Assembly: GCF_009455635.1 (NCBI RefSeq)
Contig: NZ_QPER01000001.1
Location: forward strand, 4,526,001-4,590,000
From: Paraburkholderia agricolaris
GTDB taxonomy: Bacteria; Pseudomonadota; Gammaproteobacteria; Burkholderiales; Burkholderiaceae
Length of the DNA: 64,000 nt
Direction of reading: 5' to 3'
The position numbers were made by a program, and so were the translations under genes. This document shows positions 1 through 7,721 of this stretch, piece after piece. Position 1 is the first letter of the stretch. The number at the start of each line of letters is the position of its first letter. Below the pieces are notes generated by a model. The model did no database searches. It had not been told where the DNA came from and saw only the letters and a program-made list of their open reading frames with translations.

Positions 1-323
1 TCGTCGAGAATCGCGACCAGCGCCGTCTCCTGCAAGGTTGCGGTGATGCGCTGGAGAAATGGTTGCACGGTGCGCGGCAAGCGCGCCGAATCCAGATACG
101 ACTGACCGAGTCGCAATACCCGTGGCGCGAGCCAGAACAGCTTGCCGTCGGTGTCTACATAGCCGAGTTCGCGCAGCGTCAGCAGATAGCGGCGTGCGGC
201 CGTGCGCGAGAGCCCGGCGCGCGTGGCCACCATGGTCGGCGTCATACGCGCGTGCTCTTCGTCGAATGCTTCGATGATCGCCAGCGCCTTGGCGGCGCCG
301 GCGATCCAGTCTTTCTCGTCCAT
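1..323 (-). CDS. IclR-family transcriptional regulator, 3' end cut by window edge
   Basis: Only the first 107 residues are in the window; the gene continues leftwards beyond base 1. They hold an N-terminal winged helix-turn-helix whose recognition helix reads AGLSRTAARRYLLTL, followed by ELGYV, typical of the IclR family and closest to the PcaR/PcaU/PobR branch that controls aromatic-acid catabolism. The usual C-terminal effector domain is only just entered (TLQETALVAILD). The start is the ATG at 323. The SDR gene lies upstream on the same strand after a 118-bp gap, so the regulator may have its own promoter there. The target genes are outside the window, so the ligand cannot be stated. Confidence 0.85.
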   Translation of the reverse strand, partial: MDEKDWIAGAAKALAIIEAFDEEHARMTPTMVATRAGLSRTAARRYLLTLRELGYVDTDGKLFWLAPRVLRLGQSYLDSARLPRTVQPFLQRITATLQETALVAILD

Positions 324-441
324 TGTGCCTGCCTGAAAATCCGTCGCCCGGATGAGTCGATGGTGTCCTGAGTCACCCGGGCGTTGCGCGAATCTCGCGC
401 GAGTCGCTCACTGTATAGCCGGTTAAAGACCTGGTGAGGGT

Positions 442-1620
442 CTATTTGAAATCCCAGCGCATCTGCTCGGCAATCCCCACCCCGCGCGAGGTCCCCACAC
501 ATTCGCTCACGTAGTCCGTGAACGGCAGCGGCTCGAAGCCGATCTCGTCGCGCAGGCGGCGGTTGTCGAACGTGTAGTCCAGCTCCGCGAAACCGGCGTA
601 CAAACGCAGCGCATGTTCGAGCAGACGGCCGCTGCCGCAACGGTCACGGCCCACTACTTCGCGCGCGATCTTGCCGAAGTCGCCCACGCGGCACATCGAA
701 TAGCGGCGCCCGGAGACGCCGGTGGCTTCGTCCATGGCGCTGATGATCTGACCGATGGTCGGCGCCTCCGAACCCGCCGACACGTGATACGTATCGAACG
801 CCAGCGACGGCTTCATCGCCAGCAGCGCGAGAGCACGCGCGCAATCGTCGGCGGACACCACGTCGATGCGGTTCATTGCCCGCGCCGTGAAGCGCCGCGC
901 GGTGTGCACCACGCGAAACACCCAGAAGATACTGGCCGAAGGAAGTGTGCCGAGCACCGTATGACCGACTACGATCGAAGGCCGCACCACGACCAGCGGC
1001 AGATTCGGATACGTGCTGCGCAGCAAGCGTTCGACTTCGCGTTTGCTTTGCGTGTACGGCACGAGGTGGCGGGTTTCACCATAGCCGAACGGAGATTCCT
1101 GCACATTCGCGCCACATTGCGTGCCGCAAGCCATCGCCGTGCTCACGTGTAGAAAACGCCGCAACTTTCTGCTGCCGACAAAACGCGACACGAAACGCAA
1201 AGTATCGTGCACATTTGTATCGAGTACTTGAGGATGTGTCGAAAACGACGCAAGCGCCGCGCAATTGATCACGTGCGATGCTCTGGCGAGCCGCGCCAGA
1301 TCGATTTCCGAAAACTCACTGCCAAGCTCGCCTACCATCACGTTGGCTTCCGTGATTCGTTGGGCACGAGCGTGCGGCAGCCCGCAACGCACGGCCGAAG
1401 CGCGCAGCCGCGCGAGCGCGTCGGCCACACTGGCGCCGCGCACCAGACACACCATGCGTTCGACCAGCCCGGCGTGAACCAGGGTCACCAGCAGATTGCC
1501 GCCGATAAAACCAGTCGCACCGGTCAGCAGCATGCTGTCGACGCCAATCGCCTGCGCGCGCGCCGACGAAATCATGCTGTCCTGCCACGCGTTGGACAGA
1601 GGGGTTTGCCATGCAAACAT
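442..1620 (-). CDS. NAD(P)-dependent SDR / thioester-reductase-like protein
   Basis: This 392-residue extended short-chain dehydrogenase carries a Rossmann motif (LTGATGFIGG, about residues 32-41) and the active-site YxxxK as YTQSK. The overall pattern (LLVTLVHAGL, then HVSTAMACG, then VVVRPSIVVG) resembles the male-sterility/thioester-reductase (NAD_binding_4) group that reduces acyl thioesters or modifies lipid-linked substrates. No carrier-protein or adenylation domain is attached, so it acts alone or in trans. The start at 1620 has a good ribosome-binding site (AAGGAGCTCGCG). The substrate cannot be deduced; a sugar epimerase role is possible but less likely. Confidence 0.75.
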   Translation of the reverse strand: MFAWQTPLSNAWQDSMISSARAQAIGVDSMLLTGATGFIGGNLLVTLVHAGLVERMVCLVRGASVADALARLRASAVRCGLPHARAQRITEANVMVGELGSEFSEIDLARLARASHVINCAALASFSTHPQVLDTNVHDTLRFVSRFVGSRKLRRFLHVSTAMACGTQCGANVQESPFGYGETRHLVPYTQSKREVERLLRSTYPNLPLVVVRPSIVVGHTVLGTLPSASIFWVFRVVHTARRFTARAMNRIDVVSADDCARALALLAMKPSLAFDTYHVSAGSEAPTIGQIISAMDEATGVSGRRYSMCRVGDFGKIAREVVGRDRCGSGRLLEHALRLYAGFAELDYTFDNRRLRDEIGFEPLPFTDYVSECVGTSRGVGIAEQMRWDFK

Positions 1621-1699
1621 CGCGAGCTCCTTGCAAGGAAGTCAGATCGTCGAGAGAGTTGATCCGCACAACCGACCAACAGCCGCGTCAACACGCGTA

Positions 1700-2473
1700 T
1701 CAATAGCGATACGTCAGCGCTGTGATCGCGAAGTAGTTGTTCTTCGACTGCACAATCGGGCTGTTCGCCGACGCACCGAGCAGGCGCGTCACGCCGCCTT
1801 CGGTATGCACCGACCAACGCGGCGAAAAACTGTAGGTCCAGGCCGCCGACACCTTCGCGCTGTCGAACCCGCCCTTCACTGCATAGGGCTGAAAGCGGCT
1901 CGTGGTCGCCTGCGCATCGGTCACGCCGAAAAAGGTCTGCGTATAGCGGCCGCTACCGGCATGCACGCTGCCCGTGATGCTGATTTCGTTGTCGACGGTT
2001 TGCAGCACCGGCACCGTCAGATCGATGTGCCCGCTCGTCCCGCGGCTCGTGTGCGTCACCGGTTGATCCAGCGTGATGCTGACGGTCGACGGACCAAACA
2101 GATGCGCGCCGACCTGTACGGACACCATCACCGAGCCCGGAATCTTGCCCATGCCCTTCAGGTAGTCGGAGCCCGGCAAATCGGCACGATTGCTGTCGGT
2201 GCGGCCGAAGTCATAGCTGAGCGCCGCGGATGCAAACAGCCCGTTGGCGAAGGTGTGCTTGTAACCGAAACCGTCCGTCGGGCTCAAAAAGATGCCGTTG
2301 CTGAACTCCGCGGCGATCACCGGTGCGACAAACGGGCGGTAGTCGCGGCTACCCTGATAGCGCGGCGCCACACCGCCGGCCAGCGAAAACATATAAAAAT
2401 TCTCGGCGTAAGCCATCGACGAGCAGGTTAGGCCAAGCAGCGGAATACACAGATAAGAGAGGCGTTTGCGCAC
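1700..2473 (-). CDS. MipA/OmpV family outer-membrane protein
   Basis: A 257-residue protein with a cleavable signal peptide (hydrophobic LSYLCIPLLGLTC, cleavage near SMAYA-EN) followed by alternating beta-strand sequence and a C-terminal aromatic ending (LTYRY), as expected of an outer-membrane beta-barrel. The pattern (GGVAPRYQGS near the N-terminus, then FGYKHTFANGLFASAALSYDFGR) matches the MipA/OmpV family, annotated as MltA-interacting or scaffolding proteins. It is divergent from rstA across a 174-bp region holding tandem repeats, so it may be a target of the RstA/RstB system. The exact function of this family remains unsettled. Confidence 0.85.
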   Translation of the reverse strand: MRKRLSYLCIPLLGLTCSSMAYAENFYMFSLAGGVAPRYQGSRDYRPFVAPVIAAEFSNGIFLSPTDGFGYKHTFANGLFASAALSYDFGRTDSNRADLPGSDYLKGMGKIPGSVMVSVQVGAHLFGPSTVSITLDQPVTHTSRGTSGHIDLTVPVLQTVDNEISITGSVHAGSGRYTQTFFGVTDAQATTSRFQPYAVKGGFDSAKVSAAWTYSFSPRWSVHTEGGVTRLLGASANSPIVQSKNNYFAITALTYRY

Positions 2474-2565
2474 GATCAGGACTTTTTATTTGGGACGGAA
2501 GCCGCAGTCTAGGGACGCCGCCGCGCCACGTCTGTCCTGAAGTTGGGAGAATGTGTGCGCAATTG

Positions 2566-2592
2566 TGTTCAAGTGTTCGCGAATGTTCGCGA
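2566..2592 (+). promoter_or_regulatory. Tandem TGTTC repeats, candidate response-regulator binding site
   Basis: Three TGTTC units begin at 2566, 2574 and 2584. The last two belong to the longer direct repeat TGTTCGCGA (2574-2582 and 2584-2592), exactly one helical turn apart. OmpR-family regulators normally bind direct repeats with this period. The repeats lie between the divergent mipA and rstA genes and just upstream of a plausible -10 hexamer TAGAAT (2618-2623), so autoregulation by RstA is an inference. Confidence 0.45.
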
Positions 2593-2647
2593 CGTATCCC
2601 CTCGCGGCACGCGCGGATAGAATCGGCGCCTGATAGTGGAGACCAAT

Positions 2648-3373
2648 ATGAACGACGCCCCTCTTAAGACCAGCGTGCTGCTGATCGAGGACGACGATCG
2701 CCTCGCGCAGCTGATCGGGGAATATCTGAACAGCTATGAATTCAATGTGACAATCGTGCGACGCGGCGACACCGCCGTGGCCGCCGTGCGCGAGCACAAC
2801 CCGGCACTGGTGATTCTCGATCTGATGCTGCCGAACATGGACGGCATGGAGGTCTGCCGGCGTATCCGCAGTTTTTCGCGCGTGCCCGTGCTGATCCTGA
2901 CGGCACGCGTCGACGTATTCGATCAGATCGCCGGGCTGGAAACCGGCGCCGACGACTACGTCATCAAGCCGATCGAGCCGCGTGTGCTGGTCGCCCGCGC
3001 CCGCGCGTTGTTGCGCCGCGCGCAGCCGGCCGAAAGTGCGGAGTCGTCCATGCAGGACGGCACGCTGAGCTTCGGCGAACTGGTGATCTCGCCGCCCGAT
3101 CGCGCCGTGAGTTGGCGCGGCCAGCCGGTCGAGCTGAAGACCGCCGAGTACAACCTGCTACTGATCCTCGCGCGCGCAGCCGGCACCGTACTAAGCCGCG
3201 ACGATATTCTCAGGCAGTTGCGCGGCATCGAATTCGACGGCCTCGATCGTACCGTCGACGCCGGGATCTCACGGCTGCGCCGGCGTTTCGAAGATGCGTC
3301 GCCCGAGCCGCACAAAATCAAGACGATCTGGGGCCGCGGTTATCTGTTCAGCCCGTCGGCATGGGAGGAATGA
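2648..3373 (+). CDS. rstA: Response regulator RstA (OmpR family)
   Basis: A 241-residue two-component regulator. The receiver domain (1-120) has the acidic pair EDD at 14-16, the phosphoacceptor Asp58 in VILDLMLP and the conserved Lys in YVIKP. The C-terminal winged-helix domain ends GLDRTVDAGISRLRRRF then IKTIWGRGYLFSP, closely resembling E. coli RstA. An in-frame GTG lies at 2636, but GGAG sits correctly before the ATG at 2648, so 2648 is preferred. It is cotranscribed with rstB, whose ATG directly follows the rstA stop codon. The family responds to low Mg2+/acid in enterics; the signal here is unknown. Confidence 0.9.
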   Translation: MNDAPLKTSVLLIEDDDRLAQLIGEYLNSYEFNVTIVRRGDTAVAAVREHNPALVILDLMLPNMDGMEVCRRIRSFSRVPVLILTARVDVFDQIAGLETGADDYVIKPIEPRVLVARARALLRRAQPAESAESSMQDGTLSFGELVISPPDRAVSWRGQPVELKTAEYNLLLILARAAGTVLSRDDILRQLRGIEFDGLDRTVDAGISRLRRRFEDASPEPHKIKTIWGRGYLFSPSAWEE

Positions 3374-4789
3374 ATGCTCCGCTCCCTGATCCGGCTGTAT
3401 CTGGTCGTTCTGGTCGGTGGCGGTCTCACCATTGCGTTCATCAACATCTCATTCTCGCAACTGTTCCATGAGCGCGTCACACAAACCGAGCGCGACACGG
3501 ACCGTACGTACGCATTCGTACTCGAGGATTACCTGCAACGACACGTGGGCCCGGAACGCGCTGCGGCGCTCGAGGAACTGAAAAAACACGGCGCCCAGGA
3601 CTTCAGGTTGATGACGACCGACGAGGTCAAACCTCTGATCGGCGAGCGTCAATGGCGCGAGTTGCGCGATGGCAAGCTGGTGTTGAACGACGACACCACA
3701 AGTTACTACCTGCCGCTGTCGGATGGCACCGTCGTCAATTCGCGCCGCTACGAGGCCACCACCGTCGAGATTCAGGCATTCGCGTATGCGCTGGTCGCGC
3801 TTGCCACGCTGCTTTCAGTGGTCGTGTGGGTGCTCTATCACTGGCGCGAGTTGCGCAAGCTCGAAGCCGCGGCGCGCGCGTTCGGCGCCGGCAATCTGTC
3901 GACCCGCGCGCAGTTGTCGAAGAAATCGAACATCTACGACTTGTCGCAACAGTTCAACGAAATGGCTCAGCAGATCGAAGCGTCGATCCTGCATCAGCGT
4001 GAAATGATGCACGGCATTTCACACGAACTGAAGACGCCGCTAGCGCGGCTCGAATTCGGCCTTGCGTTGTTGCAGTCGCCGGAGTCTCCCGAGCGGCAGC
4101 GCGAAAGGCAAATGGCACTGCGCAAAGACGTGCGCGAACTCGACGAACTCGTCACCGAACTGCTGACTTTGAGCCGCCTGGAACAGGGCGACGGGCATCG
4201 GCTGCTGATGCAGGTGTCGGTGGATGAGTTGCTCGACAGCGTGGCCGCGAGCATGTCCAACGACGTCGCCGATCGCTCGCTGACGCTTTCGGTCAGCACG
4301 GCGGGCATGTCCGCTGCGGGTACGAGCGCCGCCGTTACGCCTGCCGGCCGCGCTCCGGTTTCTCGTATGCCGATTGCCCGTACGCCCACGTATCATGTCT
4401 GTGACCCCAAACTGGTCGCGCGCGCGCTGCTGAATCTGTTGCGCAACAGTACCCGCTACGCACGGCAGGCGATTTCGCTGAGCGCGACCGCCGGCGCGGC
4501 AGGCGCACTGGTGTTGATCGTCGAGGACGACGGTCCCGGTATTCCGCTTGCTGAACGCAACCGCATATTCGAACCGTTTCACCGGCTCGATTCCAGCCGT
4601 GACCGGCACACCGGCGGCTTTGGCCTTGGCCTCGCGATCGTGCGGCGCGTCGCGCTGGTTCATGGCGGCGACGTGCGGCTCGAAGAAGCGGCCTCGGGTG
4701 GCGCGCGTTTTGTAGTCACCTTGCCCGCGTTACCATTGCCGGTGCCGGTAAAGGGGTCCGTGCCGCAAGACGCCGTGCATCACAGTTAA
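3374..4789 (+). CDS. rstB: Sensor histidine kinase RstB
   Basis: A 471-residue membrane sensor kinase: TM1 (about 7-30), a periplasmic domain of roughly 100 residues, TM2 (about 136-156), HAMP (about 157-210), a dimerisation domain with phosphoacceptor His217 in GISHELKTPLARLEFG, and an ATPase domain with the N-box (LVARALLNLLRNS), D-box (EDDGPGIP) and G-box (TGGFGLGLAIV). It resembles E. coli RstB throughout. The start ATG abuts the rstA stop. An oddity is a low-complexity insert rich in Ala, Thr, Pro and Arg at about 309-338, between the dimerisation and ATPase domains. Confidence 0.9.
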   Translation: MLRSLIRLYLVVLVGGGLTIAFINISFSQLFHERVTQTERDTDRTYAFVLEDYLQRHVGPERAAALEELKKHGAQDFRLMTTDEVKPLIGERQWRELRDGKLVLNDDTTSYYLPLSDGTVVNSRRYEATTVEIQAFAYALVALATLLSVVVWVLYHWRELRKLEAAARAFGAGNLSTRAQLSKKSNIYDLSQQFNEMAQQIEASILHQREMMHGISHELKTPLARLEFGLALLQSPESPERQRERQMALRKDVRELDELVTELLTLSRLEQGDGHRLLMQVSVDELLDSVAASMSNDVADRSLTLSVSTAGMSAAGTSAAVTPAGRAPVSRMPIARTPTYHVCDPKLVARALLNLLRNSTRYARQAISLSATAGAAGALVLIVEDDGPGIPLAERNRIFEPFHRLDSSRDRHTGGFGLGLAIVRRVALVHGGDVRLEEAASGGARFVVTLPALPLPVPVKGSVPQDAVHHS

Positions 4790-4834
4790 GCCGCGAGCAC
4801 CCCGTTAAGACCAACCTGATTCGAAAAACAGCCT

Positions 4835-5770
4835 TTGAAACCCGACACACGCCAACACCTGCGCGCCAATCTGTTGATGCTGATCGCGGCCATGATCTGG
4901 GGCTCCGCGTTCGTCGCGCAACGTCTGAGCCTCGATACGATCGGGCCGTTTCTGTTTACCGGGCTGCGTTTCCTGCTCGGCGCGCTGGTCGTGCTGGCCA
5001 TGATCGTTTGCGTGCGGCGCTCCGCGCTGGCGGAATTGTCGAAACGCGAACCCGGCGGCGCACGCGAACTGCTCGGTGCGGGTGTGTTGCTCGGTGTGGT
5101 GCTGTCCGCGTCGATTTCGTTGCAGCAGATCGGCTTGCAATACACGAAGATCGCCAACGCCGGTTTTATCAGTTCGTTGTATGTGGTGATCGTGCCGCTG
5201 CTCGGCGTGCTGTTTCGTCATCGAACGGGATTCGGCACGTGGCTCGGTGCGACGCTAGCCGCGATCGGCATGTACTTTCTGAGCGTCAACGAGCATTTCT
5301 CGATCCTGTATGGCGACTGGTATCAGCTTGCCGGCGCCCTGGTGATTTCCGTGCAGATGATGCTGGTCGGCCGCTTCGCGCTGCGGCACGACACACTCAT
5401 GCTGGCGCTCGTGCAGTTCGTGACTTGCGGGGTCGTGTGTCTGGCCATCGGACTCGCAATCGAGCCGCTCAGTCTTGTGGTGCTCGAGCGTGCCGCGCCG
5501 ACGATTCTGTACGGCGGTGCGCTATCGGTGGGCATCGCCTATACGATTCAGGTGGTCGCGCAAAAACACGCGGCGCCCTCGCATGCCGCGGTGATCTTCA
5601 GTATGGAAGGCGTTTTTGCCGCGTTCGCCGGCTGGCTCGTGCTTGGCGAAACACTGTCGGCGCGTGCGCTGTTCGGATGCGCACTCATGCTCACCGGTTT
5701 GATCGTGTGCCAGCTGATGCCCGCCCGGCGCCCCGCGAGCGAGCGTAATCGCTTGCCCCATGCTTCGTGA
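4835..5770 (+). CDS. DMT-family (EamA) transporter
   Basis: A 311-residue inner-membrane protein with about ten hydrophobic helices in two EamA repeats (motifs AAMIWGSAFVAQ near the N-terminus and HAAVIFSMEGVFAAFAGWLVLGE in the second half), as in drug/metabolite exporters of the YdcZ/RhaT/YddG superfamily. The start is TTG at 4835, because an in-frame stop at 4817 rules out anything upstream; the next Met is at codon 14, so the TTG start is reasonable but has only a weak ribosome-binding site. It follows rstB by 45 bp on the same strand and may be cotranscribed. The substrate is unknown. Confidence 0.85.
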   Translation: MKPDTRQHLRANLLMLIAAMIWGSAFVAQRLSLDTIGPFLFTGLRFLLGALVVLAMIVCVRRSALAELSKREPGGARELLGAGVLLGVVLSASISLQQIGLQYTKIANAGFISSLYVVIVPLLGVLFRHRTGFGTWLGATLAAIGMYFLSVNEHFSILYGDWYQLAGALVISVQMMLVGRFALRHDTLMLALVQFVTCGVVCLAIGLAIEPLSLVVLERAAPTILYGGALSVGIAYTIQVVAQKHAAPSHAAVIFSMEGVFAAFAGWLVLGETLSARALFGCALMLTGLIVCQLMPARRPASERNRLPHAS

Positions 5771-5806
5771 GGGTTTAGCCAGTCAGCCACCTAACCGCGC
5801 CCGTCA

Positions 5807-6058
5807 TCAAGCGGCGAGTGGCTGCGTGAAAAGCTTGGGCGTATCGGCAGTGGGCGGAAACACACACCAGCAGCCGTCGTCGTGACGAAAGAAAAAGAGA
5901 CCGCGCGACCCAGCCTCGGGGGAGGTTTCCACGCGTACGTAACGCCTGCCGCCCAGACGGGTGCGGCTGAACTCGGTAACGCGAACCGGAGCAGACGGTT
6001 CCGGCGCCAGCCATTTCTCGACCAGAAAACGCAGCGATTGTTCGCTTGCCGCTCTCAT
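5807..6058 (-). CDS. Small hypothetical protein (83 aa)
   Basis: An 83-residue soluble protein with no signal peptide or membrane segment. It has a compact sequence with paired aromatics (GLFFFRHDDGCWCVFPP), suggesting a small folded beta-rich domain. I do not recognise the family. Support for its being real: native codon bias, and a start ATG overlapping the stop of the upstream small gene as ATGA (6055-6058), the usual sign of translational coupling. It lies convergent with the EamA transporter. Confidence 0.55.
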   Translation of the reverse strand: MRAASEQSLRFLVEKWLAPEPSAPVRVTEFSRTRLGGRRYVRVETSPEAGSRGLFFFRHDDGCWCVFPPTADTPKLFTQPLAA

Positions 6059-6261
6059 GATCCGCTCCGGACCGGCTTGTCGTGATTCGCCTCGCGCGCG
6101 GCGTCGTTGCTTTCGTCGCTATCGGCACCGACCTCGTCATGCTCGGAGGACGCGAGGGATATGGCCCGGTTAGTGGCCGCCGCCCGCAACGTCGTGCAGT
6201 GGCTGGCATGTCTGATATCCGAAAGAAGACGGACTAGCTGTCGTGCTGTTCTACGTTTCAT
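6055..6261 (-). CDS. Small hypothetical protein (68 aa), coupled to the next gene
   Basis: A 68-residue charged protein beginning MKRRTARQLVRLLSDIRHAS, with a basic amphipathic N-terminal helix and an acidic tail (SSEHDEVGADSDESND). The frame stays open upstream to 6405, but the ATG at 6261 has a GGGGGTG ribosome-binding site five bases before it and is the better start. The stop overlaps the start of the 83-aa gene by four bases. The function is unknown; the pair could be a small regulatory or modulation cassette, but nothing in the sequence proves it. It is transcribed out of the AT-rich 6.26-6.84 kb region. Confidence 0.5.
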   Translation of the reverse strand: MKRRTARQLVRLLSDIRHASHCTTLRAAATNRAISLASSEHDEVGADSDESNDAAREANHDKPVRSGS

Positions 6262-6505
6262 TGCACACCCCCGCACTGCACCAATAACTTCAGAAAACAC
6301 TTTAACTCTATGCCTGGATAGGGCGTTGCTGAAATGGTTTTGACTAAATAGCAACAGTTGCGCTTGCAAAAACATAGACGCAATCTTTGTACCTTCCAGC
6401 CTCAATGTGCGCGCCTCGCGGGACCCGGTCTGTACGGTGGCGAGCGAATGTCATCGACGAAAAAAGCCGATTCACCACCCAGCAAAGCATGGCCGGATAC
6501 GCGAG

Positions 6506-6514
6506 TTATCCACA
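6506..6514 (+). promoter_or_regulatory. DnaA box (perfect consensus TTATCCACA)
   Basis: An exact match to the bacterial DnaA-binding consensus, in the AT-rich intergenic region. A single 9-mer could arise by chance, but a second exact copy in the same orientation lies 184 bp downstream. Confidence 0.5.
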
Positions 6515-6689
6515 ATTGCCTATGAATAACTTCGGGATATCGCGTCGGACAGCCTGTGCGCGAAATCTTGATAAGACTCGGCGCGAGGCAAGCTGTGTCA
6601 AAGTTATCCCGACTTTGTAGTTTTTCTACAGAGGTGTTCCGCAGGGTTATGGTTTCTGCATGACTCTGATGTGACAGGGAATTGGAGAG

Positions 6690-6698
6690 TTATCCACA
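6690..6698 (+). promoter_or_regulatory. DnaA box (perfect consensus TTATCCACA)
   Basis: The second exact DnaA box, in the same orientation as the one at 6506, directly followed by the GGGTTAACCC palindrome and an AT-rich tract. Confidence 0.5.
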
Positions 6699-6840
6699 GA
6701 AGGGGTTAACCCTTGTTAACTATTACTACATATATATACGTGTGAAGTAAAAGACATAGGATAAGTACCGCCACGTGATGAGATCAAAGGCTGATCAGCC
6801 CTTCATCAGTCTGAACCTGGCAAGTATCGACGGCCATGTT

Positions 6841-7545
6841 TCACGGCGCCACGCCGGTTCCGCTTGCCGGTTGCACCATCGCGGCAGCAGCTTTGTCGAT
6901 TGCATCGGGCATCTCAGGAAGAAGTGCCGGAGCCGGTGCTTCGAGTTGCTCCGGAACCGGCACCGGCAAAATGCGCGTCTCGATGCGGTTGCTCACAACC
7001 GGCTGCGTGCGCACCACCGTCTGCAAGTAGTGATCGACGAGGCCAAAGAAGCGATCGTAGAACTTGCCCGACGGAATCGTCTCGCTCGAAATCTTGACCA
7101 TCGCGTCGTTGTTCGAGCGGATCGGCAACGACAGCGAACCCAGCACGCTCAGCCCGACGCTCGCCGACGTATCGCTTTTCTTCAGCGCAAAACCGTTTTG
7201 CACCGCGTTGACGTAGACGATGCTCGTATCGCTCGCCTCTTCTCCCGGCGTGCACACCACGTGAAATTCGACAACGATGTGGGTATCGCCCGTCGGCTGG
7301 AAGTTTTTCGTTCCGTCGACGGTATCGGTGCGCGTCATCGTCGTCAGATAGCCCTGGCTCAACAGCGCGCGGCGTGCAGCCTCGCACGTATCCGTAGTGC
7401 TCGAGTTGAAGTTTCGGGCGTAAGGGCTTGCGCCCGTTTCGAACAATTCCTGCTGGAATTTTGGCTGAGGCGTGCTGTTGCAAGCGGCAAGTGTCAGCAG
7501 GCCGACAAGTGAAACGGCGGTGGTTTTGGAAAACGAGGTGAACAT
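6841..7545 (-). CDS. DUF2242-family lipoprotein
   Basis: A 234-residue lipoprotein. The signal peptide MFTSFSKTTAVSLVGLLTLAAC ends in a lipobox with the modified Cys at residue 22, so the mature protein is membrane-anchored in the envelope. The body (TCEAARRALLSQGY then HIVVEFHVVCTPG) matches the DUF2242 family of proteobacterial lipoproteins, which has no assigned function. The frame is open to 7695, but the ATG at 7545 is the start that produces the signal peptide. The C-terminal 40 residues are Pro/Ala-rich and probably disordered. It is monocistronic as far as can be seen. Confidence 0.8.
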   Translation of the reverse strand: MFTSFSKTTAVSLVGLLTLAACNSTPQPKFQQELFETGASPYARNFNSSTTDTCEAARRALLSQGYLTTMTRTDTVDGTKNFQPTGDTHIVVEFHVVCTPGEEASDTSIVYVNAVQNGFALKKSDTSASVGLSVLGSLSLPIRSNNDAMVKISSETIPSGKFYDRFFGLVDHYLQTVVRTQPVVSNRIETRILPVPVPEQLEAPAPALLPEMPDAIDKAAAAMVQPASGTGVAP

Positions 7546-7721
7546 GGTCGATCGAAAAAGGCGCAGCGTGAGCTCGAATGGAAATGCATTGTAGAGCGGT
7601 TGCCAGGCATGCGTAAAAAGCGCGCAGCGTTTGCCCCGCGCCGCCGGGCATGGCGTGACAGTTCGATCCGCAACTTCAGTGCGGACGCATGACAAAGAGG
7701 AAAATCAGGGAGAGCGACTGC

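Larger units (their letters stand above)
6262..6840. other. AT-rich gene-free region with DnaA boxes
   Basis: This 579-bp stretch has no credible gene and is visibly richer in A/T than its surroundings. It holds two perfect DnaA-box consensus sequences in the same orientation (6506 and 6690), a weaker relative TTATCCCGA (6604-6612), the palindrome GGGTTAACCC following the second box, an alternating TA tract near 6729-6738, and GCAAC-A-GTTGC (6351-6361). The palindrome GGCTGATCAGCC (6789-6800), with T-rich sequence after it on the minus strand, could end the DUF2242 transcript. The promoter of the 68-aa gene should also lie here. Confidence 0.6.

Noticed and set aside
6387..6620. A 77-codon frame in the DnaA-box region
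   Set aside because: It lacks native codon bias and a ribosome-binding site and runs across both non-coding motifs; treated as chance.
6262..6840. Replication origin
   Set aside because: Only two perfect DnaA boxes, and no dnaA/dnaN/gyrB, repA or parAB genes nearby. A DnaA-binding site is possible but an origin is not supported.
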